64,000 nucleotides of DNA, from contig JAKUDP010000002.1 of NCBI GenBank assembly GCA_022570795.1, positions 868,001 to 932,000 on the forward strand. Reading direction: 5' to 3'. The translations under genes were made by a program, and so were the position numbers. Below the pieces are notes generated by a model that had not been told where the DNA came from, did no database searches, and was given only the letters and a program-made list of their open reading frames with translations. How positions within the stretch are numbered: the stretch's first letter is position 1; the number at the start of each line of letters is the position of its first letter. Origin of the DNA: Sphaerulina vaccinii. Lineage: Eukaryota > Ascomycota > Dothideomycetes > Mycosphaerellales > Mycosphaerellaceae. This document shows positions 1 to 9,999 of this stretch, piece by piece.

Positions 1-391
1 CTTGCGGAAGTCCGCCGCTGTTACGCTAACCATATCAGGCTATTTAAGAGCATATCGCCGAAAAGCCCTTTCTTCTTCCATTCGGCGTCGACATCTCACG
101 TCTTCTCCTGCTTACATCGCACAACATCTTCGCAGGATGGCTAACATTTCACTTCTCCGACTACACCTCATCAGCCCTAAAGCACTACCTGGCAGACCAC
201 GTTCACTTTCTTTTGTCTCAAGCAGTTGCGAGCTTTCCGAGCCTCAGACGGTCGCGAGTTCAGCTCGAGACGAATTGACAATGACGAGCACGCTCTGGTA
301 GATAAGCCCAGTGATCCAGTGGCGCCCTTGATCGCTGAGGCAGATACACATCGAAGTGGCTAAGCATTTCTAGAACCGGTACCCCTCCCCC
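1..391. other. left edge, no gene recognised
   Basis: The only long open frame on the plus strand (to about 301) has no recognisable domain and an arginine/serine-rich composition typical of a chance frame. Nothing here can be supported as a gene, RNA or repeat. Confidence 0.4.
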
Positions 392-706
392 TCACTCATC
401 ACACCACGGATTCTGCATAAACACAGACTGCAATTTCGAATCAAGTCCGCCAACCTCTCCCCATATAGCAGTTCCCCACACGTCTTCAGGCTCCCTGGAC
501 AAATCAAGTACATCCGCCCAATCCACGAAGTCGTCCTGCACCTCCACAGACGGAACCTCATAAGTGAACTCTGAAGGACCATTTAACACATTTCCCAAAG
601 ATCCATTCACTTTCGGACCATTTTCCTCCTCTCCATTTATCCCTGCTCCATCCCAACTGCTGTAAAATTGTACTTCTGCTCTTCTAGACATGATCCCGTA
701 CGCCAA
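392..706 (-). other. open frame overlapping the 3' end of the secreted-protein gene
   Basis: This minus-strand frame overlaps the end of the upstream secreted-protein ORF by about 70 nt in another phase and runs to a stop at 392. Its translation is acidic and rich in Asp, Val and Trp and looks like coding sequence. It has no good start of its own, so it is probably the original C-terminal part of the neighbouring gene, disconnected by a frameshift or by an intron I could not place. No domain is recognised. Confidence 0.35.
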
Positions 707-1182
707 ATCTCCATCTCGCCTGGATAAGCTAGTGCTTTGCCATATTTTCCAAGAATGGAATAGTATCCATGAACGATTCCCAACGCAGTGCCATCAGAGA
801 GATCCCCAAAGTATTGCACAAACATTCTTGACCGAGCTTGAGTTGCGTTGCTCCAGCAGACGTCTACGCAGATTCTGAAACCTGGGACACCGTGAGGATA
901 GACTTCGCAGGGTGCGAGTTCGGCTTGTTCGATGCATGAGGTGCGTTTTCTGTAGTTTTTGATAAATTGCTGGGGACCGCAAGTCCAGGTCCACCAGTGG
1001 TTCTCTATTCGCCAGGGCCATACTGGGCCGTTGCTGAATCCTGAGGTTGGAGTTGGAGATGGGGTTGGAGTGTAGTTTTGTTCAAAAGCGGTGTTTGGGA
1101 TACAGGTTGATGATTCTTCGTACGCGTGGGTGGAAAGAGTCATGAAGCTTACAATAGCGAGAAGCTTGATGGAGTACAGCAT
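637..1182 (-). CDS. small secreted cysteine-containing protein, possibly frameshifted at its 3' end
   Basis: The start at 1182 gives an N-terminus with a typical signal peptide (MLYSIKLLAIVSFMTLSTHA). A Pro/Thr-rich linker and a Trp- and Cys-containing domain of about 140 residues follow, with motifs such as WTWTCGPQQF and GFRICVDVCWSNAT. About seven cysteines remain in the mature part, consistent with an extracellular disulfide-bonded protein. I do not recognise a family. The frame ends at 637, but a coding-looking frame in another phase continues to 392, so a recent frameshift or missed intron is likely. Secretion is inferred from the signal peptide; an effector-like or surface role is only a guess. 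Confidence 0.5.
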   Translation of the reverse strand: MLYSIKLLAIVSFMTLSTHAYEESSTCIPNTAFEQNYTPTPSPTPTSGFSNGPVWPWRIENHWWTWTCGPQQFIKNYRKRTSCIEQAELAPCEVYPHGVPGFRICVDVCWSNATQARSRMFVQYFGDLSDGTALGIVHGYYSILGKYGKALAYPGEMEIWRTGSCLEEQKYNFTAVGMEQG

Positions 1183-2239
1183 GTTGTGCGTACGAGTTGC
1201 TGGTTCGTCAAGGTCACTTGTACCCAAGAAGCAGCAGACTGCGCCATGCTAGCTGTCTTAAGGACACAGTCTCCAGCAATCTCTTCACACCTTGCGTCGT
1301 TGAACGTACTTACGGTCTAAGGATAGGACCACCTAGGAGGTATGTCGATGTTACAACGACGGCCTCTCCGCTTGTAAGAATGCCATATCGAGTATGTGCC
1401 AAGTAGCGCTGCATTCCTGGCTGGAGTCGAAGTCCATACACGATCCAATCGAGTAAGTCCTGAGCACTTCAAGCAAGGTATGGGACACTAACTCGTATCT
1501 GGCGTTGTGTCACAACCTCTAGTGCTCTGGTGTATCAGGACATCGGCCGATGGTGATACCTATGCTCGTAGAAGGTAAAGACTCACTCGCTTGAGTGCCC
1601 CACTGGCAGGTGCTCTCAGCATACTTGGCAAAAGGATCCATATGCCTGTACTGCTCAGCTTCTTCCAACCGGAGGATCGAGCTGTGTCAGACTGACTGCT
1701 TGGCGACTCTGCAGCCTTCTGATAAGTTTCCAGTAGCTAACGCAGGACAGTTTCGAATGATAAGTTCGAAAACCAGATAGCCATCACAAGATAGCTTCGG
1801 GTACTCCCAAATTACGCAGCACAATGGACATCACCGCCCTACCGCCTCATGCTTCCCGTGCGTATTGTTCTCACGCCTCGTTCACAACGTGACACTAAGT
1901 TATAAGCAGCAGCAGCTTCCGACCTCGACAGTGTCTATGCACCATCACAAATCCACTTCGACAGCCGCATAAAAGAGAATCTTGAACTTGCGGCGTACAA
2001 GGCCAAGGTCAACTCGGCACTCCAGTGGGTCGCCTTTTCGGCGGTATCCTGTTTCTGTTGGCCCTCGGATAGAACTGTCCAGCTCGGCTTCGTGATTGGT
2101 GGTCTGGCAGGAGGCTACTGTCGATTCCAGGAATGGCGGTGGATCGTGGCTGTGGTAGCTCATGCTGTAGTCGCGGTGGTCTTGATGAAGGTTATGAGAT
2201 GAAGCGGGGCCGCATCAGTCAGGTACACCGGATATCTCT
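1183..2239. other. intergenic, no gene recognised
   Basis: About 1 kb with only short chance frames on both strands. Base composition matches the flanking unique DNA, with no RIP-like TA enrichment and no tRNA-like or repeat structure seen. It presumably holds the promoter of the minus-strand secreted-protein gene. Confidence 0.4.
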
Positions 2240-2647
2240 TCATGCTTGCCAAAGACTCGTCGATCGAATAGGTCGTGTAACGTAGATGTTACATATGTGC
2301 CGGGAACCGTCCAAAATATTACCGTGATAAAGATAAAGGCCACGATGAATCTTTACCCCTTGGTCGAGTACCATCATAGCCTTTTGCGTGGCTCCTAACG
2401 TATGGAACCAGTATTCGGCTTGTGCATGATCCCAGGCGATGAACGTGTTGGACCCGTAGTACTTTTCGCCTAGGGCTCTGCGATGAGCGCGATTGACCTG
2501 TAGCACTGACGGAGGTTGGCAGTCAAAGATGGCGATCTCTCCCATTTCCGGCACGGTGAATGCGAGTTCGTATATCTTATCGAAGATCTCCTGCGGTATC
2601 GTTTGAAGTATGAACCGGCGCATGGCCATGTCTTCGGTAGAGGCCAT
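2240..2647 (-). CDS. F-box/2EXR-like hypothetical protein (short)
   Basis: A 135-residue protein. After a short leader, the segment QTIPQEIFDKIYELAFT has the Leu/Ile-Pro-x-Glu-Ile pattern that opens many fungal F-box-like and 2EXR domains. It is followed by PPSVLQVNRAHRRALGEKYY, typical of the second half of these domains (the 'LLQVNRQ-R-E' type signature). Fungal members are usually longer than 200 residues, so this copy may be truncated at its 3' end. Such proteins are commonly substrate adaptors of SCF ubiquitin ligases or orphan members of large fungal families. The assignment rests on motif resemblance only. Confidence 0.5.
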   Translation of the reverse strand: MASTEDMAMRRFILQTIPQEIFDKIYELAFTVPEMGEIAIFDCQPPSVLQVNRAHRRALGEKYYGSNTFIAWDHAQAEYWFHTLGATQKAMMVLDQGVKIHRGLYLYHGNILDGSRHICNIYVTRPIRSTSLWQA

Positions 2648-3141
2648 ATCGTGACTCTATACGTTGAGTTGGGAAGGTGTAGCCAAGGAGCAGGGCAAGA
2701 TGCTGAATGAAGGTGTTGTTGAGTCCATAGTGCTAAAGGTCAGTAGATGCAATATAAAATCCGTGCCGGCCACACGGCAGTGCTGCATTTCTGCTGACTA
2801 GCCTTTCGAGACTTGCTTCCTGCACAGAAGACTACCATGGTGGTCTTACGCCCCTTCCCACCCGAAAATGGGACAGCAACTAGCTTGCAAGCCTACCGAG
2901 CGTATGGTGAGTCTGCGGATGTCAGCAAAAGCTAGCTTTTGACATCCCGATCGTAGCCGCCGGTAGAACCGACAATCTCTTCCAGAAAAGTGATCGTGAC
3001 CAAGTGGCACGTTCTGGAAATTGATGAAAGTGCGAATCCTTCAGAAGTCGAAAGGGAGCAGCCGGAAACATCCCAGAGGATTTGCTTAGCGCGGTCTATG
3101 CTTGGGGGTCTATCATTGGACGAGGTCTTCTCGTGTTATTG
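2648..3141. other. intergenic, nothing recognised
   Basis: About 490 bases between the F-box-like gene and the 3' end of the CCDC97-like gene, with no supported ORF, RNA or repeat. A plus-strand frame starting near 3082 is antisense to the CCDC97-like gene and is treated as a shadow. Confidence 0.4.
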
Positions 3142-3845
3142 TTAGAAGTCCTGTACGCCTGTCTCGCCACTTGGTTGGCCGTCACCCAAGTACTCAGGCG
3201 TTTGGTCATCGATATACTGCTCCAGTCTTCTTCGTTCTTCTTCGTCTCCGTCATCGTACTCCTCATTCTCGTCGACAATTGGATAGTCAAAATCGCTATC
3301 ATCACCTCGCAGGAAGCGTTGAGTCATGAGGTCAATGAAGCGTTTCCATGCTCCCTCCTTGTCAGTAGCCTCTTCATCCTGGTCAACAGCCAAAATATGG
3401 CCATCAGGTGCTCGCTTGTAGGTAATGGCGCCACTCGACTCCGGCCGTTGGAGTGCCTCGATCTTGGCTTCACTTCTTACAAGGTCGGCTTCTAAGACTC
3501 CTGTATAGCCTCTTGATCTGCCTTCTTTCTCGCGCTCCTCGGCACTTTGGAACCTGCGAACAAGTCTGTCGTACAGTAGTGGATCTAAGGATGTGGCGTT
3601 GGCTTCTGTTGTTAGATATAGGAGATGTCGAACCACGTCCTACCTGCGAGCTCAAGATCTGCAGACTTGAAGTAGTCCGGATGTGTATCCAAGTACCGCT
3701 TGCGTCTGTTCTTGACGCGTATGCGATATGTGTTGTTGTCTCCTGAAGTGGCATTCTGTTTTTCTGTCTCCGCTGCTGGCCGCAGCGGCAGTGTCTGTGA
3801 GTCCATTTCTTCTGGGAAGTGCGGCATGACCTGAGATGTGATCAC
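3142..3845 (-). CDS. CCDC97-like (DUF2052) protein, probable splicing-associated factor
   Basis: Two exons, 3644-3845 and 3142-3584, are joined across a 59-nt intron (3585-3643, GTAGGA...CTTAG, phase 1), giving about 214 residues. The join rebuilds the family core NRRKRYLDTHPDYF / LELADPLLYDRLVRRFQS. It is followed by ADLVRSEAKIEAL and RFLRGDDSDFDYPIVDENEE, diagnostic of the CCD97-like C-terminal domain, with an acidic C-terminal tract. The human homologue CCDC97 associates with the SF3B part of the U2 snRNP, so a nuclear pre-mRNA-splicing role is inferred. The start could be 3845 or an internal Met at 3827. It is divergent from the polyphosphatase gene on the other strand. Confidence 0.8.
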
Positions 3846-4571
3846 TCTGCGGTAGTCCAGGCTGCGTTGTGATGAAACTGGAGTTTAGATGTTGTTGTCG
3901 ATGATGTCGTGGAGGCAAGCACGAAGGAAACAGGTATGTGCTTTGACCAATGGAAAGCGCCTTCGACGCCGAGACGCTAGAAAACGACCATAGTAATACT
4001 TTACTGTAACTGTAACTATGTAACTATTTACTACTTTACTATTGTGTCTCTACAAGATGCTGGAAGTGCGGGAGAACAGCCTATCGCCGCGAGTCATAGA
4101 ACAACGAACATAAGCTTGCGTGAACAGGATTCGCCTGCGAAACAGCAGGTGTTTCTGTTGAAGTCTACGGCTCCACGACGACGACAGACAGCTCGTCGAG
4201 ACCATCTCAAACCAGCTCTCGACTATCCATTCCTAATGGATTGAACAATCCAGTGGTAATCGATATGAGTGAAGTTTGGGATAGGTGAAGGAAATATGGA
4301 TGACTACGAACAAGGGAACCGTCCAACCAGGCCACGTGGGCATGACGACGCGCTGGGAGAAATCTCGCGCTGCCTGAAACGCCTCCTCGACTCACACTAA
4401 GTCAACATCCTTCCTTGCAGCCATTATTGACTCCTTGCTCCTTGTGGTTCCGACTTGCTTTCGTTCGTCACGATGTGTACTACAATACATCACACCTAGT
4501 ACTGTAGGTCCTGCGCACCTAGTTTCCTATTCTTTGTTCAAAAAGGAGTAACGCGATTCGGCGACTGAACC
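3846..4571. promoter_or_regulatory. divergent promoter region
   Basis: About 725 bases separate the start of the minus-strand CCDC97-like gene from the plus-strand polyphosphatase gene. It contains an AT-rich stretch with repeated TAACTAT/TACTTTACTA units near 3990-4045. No specific factor site can be named. Confidence 0.4.
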
Positions 4572-5978
4572 ATGGCCGACACTGACGACATGGACGTGAC
4601 ACTGGGAGACCTCAAAGCACAGCTGAAGGCACAACAGCAGCAGAGTACACAACAGACGGCCGAATCGCAGACATCACGGCGTGGAGCTGAGCGGCAACCA
4701 CTGATCGACCAGATCAGCAACAACTGGCAGAGCGAAAAGAGCGGCCTGCAGAGGGAAGAGGCATACGGAGATGACGAACGCGGGTACAGCTGTTGCGATC
4801 TAGAGGAGGACGCGAGCTTTCCGAGCACCATACGCGATCTGATAGCCTCACGACGAGTTCGCAAGATGCTTGCGGTGTTATTGCTCGTGGCAGTGGCAGC
4901 GTACTATGCCTGGTCACGATATATCCAGCCCGCGATGGCGGAAGAATGGCTGTATAAGGAAGGCTTCGTGAACCTAAAGAACGGCAGCTACGGAGTGGCG
5001 AAAGGCGGGCATGACAAGGACCTGGTGCACATACAGAATCTGGAGCCACATCTGCTGCCTGGCGGCAAAGCAGATCCAGACGGCAAGCGAAGACTGGTGT
5101 TCGTTGGAGATATCCATGGCTGCAGAAAGGAGCTGTTGAAATTGCTGCACAAGGTCGACTTCAATGAGGATACGGATCATCTGGTCCTGGTAGGAGACAC
5201 AGTGACGAAAGGGCCCGATAATCTTGGTGTACTGGACGAACTCATCCGACTGAACGCCACGAGTGTGCGAGGGAACCACGAGGATCGTCTCCTGCACGTT
5301 GCCAAGAAGCTTCATAAAGACGGCACTCTTCCCATCGAGGCAGAGAGCAGTAAAGGCTTCGCGAAAGACGCCGCTTTAGTACGCCAGCTCAAGCCTCGTC
5401 ACCTGGAGTACATGCGCCAGATGCCTCTGATGCTGCACATTCCGACCCTTCCAATGGCAAAACATCCTACAAAGAAGAAAGACTCGCCAGTCACGGAGCA
5501 CATCATTGTGGTCCACGCAGGACTGGTGCCAGGAGTTCGGTTGCAGAAGCAAGATCCCTACTTCGTTATGAATATGCGGTCGATCAATCGCCGAACTCAT
5601 GTTCCATCTGCACTGCGCGATGGCAAGAACGCCAAACCCTGGTACGATATCTGGTGCTGGTACAATGATCGCATCTTCAAACGCCGTTCCATGGCTGGCT
5701 TTGTGACCGACGATCATGACAGCGAAGACGAGCAGGTGGAGGAGCCTTTAGGTTGGCTGATCAGCCAGTGGAAGAACTTCTTTGGCCGGGACAAGGCACA
5801 TCCACGACCACGCGTCGTCATCTACGGACACGATAGCAAGTCTGGCTTGAGAATACACAGGTGGTCAAAGGGCCTAGACTCTGGATGTGTTGGTGGAGGA
5901 AAGCTGACTGCACTTGCTCTGAATGCGAGAGGCGAGCAGGAGCTGTTTCACGTGAAGTGTAAAAACTATCGCGATTAG
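4572..5978 (+). CDS. membrane-anchored calcineurin-like phosphoesterase, Ppn2-type polyphosphatase
   Basis: A single-exon gene of 468 residues with a good start context (ACCATGG). The N-terminal ~95 residues are polar and Gln-rich. One transmembrane segment lies at about 99-117 (MLAVLLLVAVAAYYAW). The PPP-type metallophosphatase domain follows, with GDIHG near residue 179, VLVGDTVTKGPDN, RGNHEDRLL and a late YGHDSKSGL, which together supply the metal-binding Asp, His and Asn residues. Single-span fungal members of this group resemble yeast Ppn2 (YNL217W), a vacuolar Zn-dependent endopolyphosphatase. Cleavage of polyphosphate in the vacuole is therefore the likely role; another phosphoesterase substrate cannot be excluded. 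Confidence 0.8.
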   Translation: MADTDDMDVTLGDLKAQLKAQQQQSTQQTAESQTSRRGAERQPLIDQISNNWQSEKSGLQREEAYGDDERGYSCCDLEEDASFPSTIRDLIASRRVRKMLAVLLLVAVAAYYAWSRYIQPAMAEEWLYKEGFVNLKNGSYGVAKGGHDKDLVHIQNLEPHLLPGGKADPDGKRRLVFVGDIHGCRKELLKLLHKVDFNEDTDHLVLVGDTVTKGPDNLGVLDELIRLNATSVRGNHEDRLLHVAKKLHKDGTLPIEAESSKGFAKDAALVRQLKPRHLEYMRQMPLMLHIPTLPMAKHPTKKKDSPVTEHIIVVHAGLVPGVRLQKQDPYFVMNMRSINRRTHVPSALRDGKNAKPWYDIWCWYNDRIFKRRSMAGFVTDDHDSEDEQVEEPLGWLISQWKNFFGRDKAHPRPRVVIYGHDSKSGLRIHRWSKGLDSGCVGGGKLTALALNARGEQELFHVKCKNYRD

Positions 5979-6144
5979 TGCTCATAACCTGATTGATTGT
6001 GCTGCGTACAAGCGAGGCGTTTGGCAGTCTGAGATACCCTTAGAAGCTACATATACTAGAATTGACTCTATACAAGACCAGCCTCCTTCGGCACTTCGAC
6101 TCGCATCTTCCGCAGTGCTGAGCACCATTCCAGCAGTCGGCAGA

Positions 6145-7587
6145 TCACAAATTCGGCGACGAGATCATCATACTCTCCAACGGCTTCGTATTAATCATAT
6201 TCGGCGAAAGATCTTCCAGCGTCCTCGCACCAAGAAACGCCATATTCGTCTCGATCTCCCGCCTTAAAATCTGAATCATCCTTCGAATACCATAATGCCC
6301 ATAACCAGCCGACATACTAAACAACACTGGCCTCCCAATCCCAACAGCATCCGCTCCTAAACACAAAGCTTTCAAAACATCTGTCCCTCTCCGCACACCA
6401 CCATCTACGAAGATCTGGAACTTCTTACTAGCGATAAGATGAGGCGCATAAGTTCGGATTTCGAGAAGTGTCAAAAGAGGTGGTTGCGAAGTGTCTTGTG
6501 AGCGACCGCCGTGATTTGATAGGACGATCCCGTCGACTCCGTGCTCATATGCGGAGACTGCGTCTTCGACACACATGATGCCTTTGACCACAATTGGCAA
6601 TTTTGTGATTGAGCGTAGCCAGGGGATTATTCTCCAGTCGACGTTCCCGTTAATGAAACTGTTATTCGAAGACGCGATACCTGCTCCACCGAGTGAGGAA
6701 CCGTTGACCACATCCTCTAGCACTTCCTCTACATCGACATCGAGATCAACTCCTTTGCTGCGCTCATCCCGTTCTCGATTCCCCGTAACAGGAGAATCCA
6801 CAGTCAACCAAATAGCTTTCACCCCACACTTCTCTACTCTTTTGACAAAAGCTTCACTTTTCGACAAATCTTTATCAAGATACAGCTGCCAAAATACCGG
6901 TTGATCTTTACTAACTCTCGCATCCATAATCTTCTCTATCGGCATACTCGAAACAGTATTCACGACTTGGATTACACCTTCCTTGCCATCTGCCTGCGCA
7001 ATACAGCATTCGCCATCTGGATGGACTAGTTTCCCTAAACCGACTGGAGAAGTATAGATTGGTAGAGATGAAGGTTGTCCGAGAATGGTACAGGTTGTGA
7101 TGACGTTGTGAATTGGACGGAGGATGCGGCCGCGGAGAAAGATGCGGGAGTAAGCTGCTGCGTTCTGTTGAAGAGAGATTTCGTTGTCTGAACCAGAGGA
7201 GATGTAGGCCCATGCTAGTGGTGTCATGTGCTTTTCTGCTATGGTTTGGAAGTCGTGCAGGTTTATGACACTACTGAGAGGAGGGCGTCTTGGTATCTTT
7301 ATCACATCTTGAGTAATGGTGTTTGTTGCTGGTTTCTTGGGTATTGAGGAGGCATCGATTCTTCCGAGTCTGGCTGAAGAACCAAGCGTCTCTTCTACTA
7401 AGGCAGCATCATGAAAGCTTTCGTATTGTTCTGTTGCATCTTGTCCTGCTAACTTGAGGATTAGGCTTGCGCCGCCTGGATGGCGAGGAACGAAGTCGGT
7501 CACATCCCAGACTGTGGAGTTGATTGCTAGCCAGCAGGAGTCTTTGGTGTTATGTTTGGAAAGCTCTTCGCCAGATATTGAGGCCAT
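6145..7587 (-). CDS. cytochrome b5 / FMN-dependent alpha-hydroxy acid dehydrogenase (cytochrome b2 type)
   Basis: An uninterrupted 480-residue protein starting at 7587 (MASISGEELSKHNTKDSCW); the open frame continues upstream but without a convincing leader. The N-terminus is a cytochrome b5 domain with the heme motif RHPGGASLIL and the second heme His in ESFHDAAL. From about residue 95 comes the FMN-dependent dehydrogenase domain: AYISSGSDNE, TSPVGLGKLVHPDGE, FWQLYLDKD, WLTVDSPVTGNRE, the catalytic-His motif LSNHGGR and VDGGVRRGTDVLKAL. This is the layout of yeast L-lactate:cytochrome c oxidoreductase (Cyb2). There is no clear mitochondrial presequence, so location is uncertain, and the exact 2-hydroxy acid substrate cannot be read from sequence. 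Confidence 0.85.
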   Translation of the reverse strand: MASISGEELSKHNTKDSCWLAINSTVWDVTDFVPRHPGGASLILKLAGQDATEQYESFHDAALVEETLGSSARLGRIDASSIPKKPATNTITQDVIKIPRRPPLSSVINLHDFQTIAEKHMTPLAWAYISSGSDNEISLQQNAAAYSRIFLRGRILRPIHNVITTCTILGQPSSLPIYTSPVGLGKLVHPDGECCIAQADGKEGVIQVVNTVSSMPIEKIMDARVSKDQPVFWQLYLDKDLSKSEAFVKRVEKCGVKAIWLTVDSPVTGNRERDERSKGVDLDVDVEEVLEDVVNGSSLGGAGIASSNNSFINGNVDWRIIPWLRSITKLPIVVKGIMCVEDAVSAYEHGVDGIVLSNHGGRSQDTSQPPLLTLLEIRTYAPHLIASKKFQIFVDGGVRRGTDVLKALCLGADAVGIGRPVLFSMSAGYGHYGIRRMIQILRREIETNMAFLGARTLEDLSPNMINTKPLESMMISSPNL

Positions 7588-8061
7588 TCTTGCAACTGTC
7601 CTGGTCTTGCTGGTTTCAACAGCTGTGCGCTGATGTCGGAATACAGGAAATGTGTCAGCACAAATGGACTGGCCATAACATGCCACGCGGCATCCTTGTC
7701 TGATACCGTAGCATGCTGGCTATTCTATTAGCCATACTTGCAAGTATCCGCGATTGAACGTGATCTCGCTGGCTCGGCTGAAGTCGATGTTCGAGGTCAT
7801 GTTGGGGGGCTTTGGGGGCGCAGAGCTGAGCTCAAGCTTCTGCAGGAACTCGGACCCACTTCTCCATCCTTGACTTCACTACAACAACGACATGCTGGAA
7901 CCGGCAATTGTAGGCTATGCCATCCGAACAAGCTATTGCCTTGGTGGAGCTTGTCACGAGCTCAGCTGTGCCATTGAGGCACATTGTAGAAGCTGTATGA
8001 ACTGGACGTACACAGATGTAGGTTGAGTACACTACTGCTAGACATCACAAGCCTGTACACG
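7588..8061. promoter_or_regulatory. divergent promoter region between dehydrogenase and ketopantoate reductase genes
   Basis: About 470 bases between two divergently transcribed metabolic genes. No unambiguous regulatory site was recognised; the short ORFs here are chance frames. Confidence 0.4.
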
Positions 8062-9222
8062 ATGAGCAGCAATACTGGAAAGGACAAGCAAATCAATGTC
8101 CTGCTATTTGGACTCGGAGCGTAGGTCAGAGGAGGATGAATAGGATAACATCATCACTGATCAGTAATTCACAGCATCGGAGGCTTCTACGCCTTCATCC
8201 TCGGCCAAAACAAGAACGTCTCATTATCAGTAATAGCAAGATCAAACTACGACGCAGTAAAAGAGAATGGCCTCCACATCGACAGCGAAATACACGGCAA
8301 ACACAAAGTCAACATCGATCATGGTACATCCATCCATCCACAATCTCTCCCTCACTTATATAAGCACCACACACTGACCTCCTACAGTCTACAAAACCCC
8401 CTCCTCAGCCTCTCCCGCAACCTTCGACTTCATAATCTGCTGCCACAAAGCCATAAAACCCTCCTCGACCCCACCTCTCTTCACCTCCATAACCTCCACC
8501 TCCACAACCTTCGTAATAATCCAAAACGGCGTAGGAAACGAAATCCCCTTCCGCTCAACATTCCCATCCAACAGCATAATCTCCTGCGTAACATGGACAG
8601 GTGCCGTTCAGTCAACTCCAGGAACTATAAAACATAACAAAAACGAAAATATCCAAATTGGACTTTTCCATAAATCGAGGATTCATTCGCAGACGGAATA
8701 TAATCGCCTTACAACTTTTGCGGAGCTTCTAAAGCAGGGAGGGACGAAATTCAGCGTAGAAGATAATATCCAAATCGCACGATGGGAAAAGGTACGTTCA
8801 ACTCAACACCACACATCAACGAACTGCTAACTTCTACACAGGTAGTCTGGAACGCTGCTTGGAATCCACTCACTGCTTTGACCGGTTTGCCGGTGCAAAG
8901 CTTCTATCGCAGCACACCAGAAGCGCAGAAATTATGCTACGACTTGATGGAAGATGTGATCTCTGTTGGCAGAGCGTTGGGTGTGCCATTGAAGGATGGG
9001 TTGGCCAAGGAGCTGGTAGAGAAAGTTTTGGCGATGAGTAGTCCGATTTACAGTTCAATGTATCAAGACGTTCAAGCCGGAAGGGCATTAGAGACGGAGG
9101 TTATAGTAGGTTATCCAATGCAGAAAGCGCGAGAGCTGGGGTTGGAAGTACAGAGTTTGAGGGCGATTTATGCGTTGATTGTAGCTGTTGATGGGAGATT
9201 GACGGGAGAGGCAAAGTTGTAA
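8062..9222 (+). CDS. ketopantoate reductase family protein (2-dehydropantoate 2-reductase-like)
   Basis: Four exons: 8062-8120, 8175-8323, 8388-8791 and 8842-9222. All introns are GT..AG and in phase, giving 330 residues. The first splice rebuilds the NAD(P)H-binding motif LLFGLGAIGGFYAFIL. The central motifs IICCHKAIKP and IIQNGVGNE (the conserved NG-x-G substrate loop) and the C-terminal ApbA-type helical domain, with KVVWNAAWNPLTALTG (the catalytic-Lys helix), are all present. Family members reduce ketopantoate to pantoate with NADPH for coenzyme A synthesis. Fungi carry several paralogues, some serving secondary metabolism, so the pantoate role is likely rather than certain. Exon 3 uses an ATA/AAA-rich codon style. 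Confidence 0.85.
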
Positions 9223-9224
9223 TT

Positions 9225-9335
9225 GATTGAGCGAACGGGAAGCAAATATCTCTGACAGTGTGGTAGGGGTCTAAGGGTGACTGTCTGTGAGCTTGTCGCC
9301 GTGGTGGATGCAAGGTTGGTGAGAGTTATGGCACT
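9225..9335. repeat. degenerate direct repeat, copy 1 (resembles the 5' flank of the SAP gene)
   Basis: Starting three bases after the ketopantoate reductase stop, this ~110-bp stretch matches 11575-11685 in the same orientation by eye (roughly 75 percent). The shared core is GACTGTCTGTGAGCTTGTCG. Copy 2 lies just upstream of the SAP-domain gene, so copy 1 is probably a relic of a duplicated promoter/5' region. Confidence 0.6.
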
Positions 9336-9459
9336 GGTGAGGATGATGTGTTTCAATCTATTCATTCATGCTCATACGTAGTACGAGCTGTCCAATTGAT
9401 ACAAAGCCTTCTCTACACACCATTCCCTTGCTTTGTAGGTGAAAGTATTCATACCTAGA

Positions 9460-9999
9460 CTAGCGCTTCTTACTTCCATCAATGTTTCGACCCTGCTTCT
9501 TCTCATATAATCGGTAGTGTATTGCTCGAAGGAGATCTCTGCGTTCAGACCTGGTGGCGGGCACAGGCGAGGTGACTGTAGACGCCCTGGACGTCGTTAC
9601 CGATGTAATTGGGGCCAGCCGTTCGTCATCTGATGAGGAATCTGACTCTGAGACATCTTCCCAGTTTGAATCATCGTCATCTTCCGCTTCGTCGCCTTGC
9701 TGTTCGTCGGATCCCTGAGAGCCATTGCCTTGCTGTTCGTCGCCTCCCTGATCGCCATCGCCTGTCTGATCTCCATTTCCTGCTTGATCTCCGTCGCCTG
9801 CCTGTCCCTGATCTTGGTCGCCGGGCTGTTGCTCGTGTTCGGAGAGAGGCGCCTGTGCGGTTTCATTTGGACGTCGGCTGCCGCTCTCGCTTGGGCTTCG
9901 ATAGTGACCGCTTCCATCTCCGTCGTGATCGCCTCCCTCAAAAGCCTGAGAAACACCCGCTCGTGGCTTAGTCCATACTTGATTCGAGAGAGTGTGGTC
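9460..9999 (-). other. 179-codon in-frame extension beyond the SAP gene stop codon
   Basis: Directly after the TAG at 10000-10002 the same frame stays open for 179 codons to a TAG at 9460. The translation contains acidic Gly-Asp-Gln repeats (GDGDQAGNGDQTGDGDQ), a Ser/Asp-rich tract and a basic tail (LLRAIHYRLYEKK, RNIDGSKKR). The frame has no Met and so cannot be an independent gene. The basic tail is preserved as protein in the duplicate at 12900-13003. It may be reached by alternative splicing that removes the TAG, by stop readthrough, or it may be the relic of a longer ancestral protein. A GTTAGG donor with CAG acceptors inside the repeats could restore the phase. Confidence 0.55.

Noticed and set aside
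4538..5717. Several minus-strand ORFs of ~110 codons under the polyphosphatase gene
   Set aside because: Antisense shadows of a well-supported coding region, with no domains.
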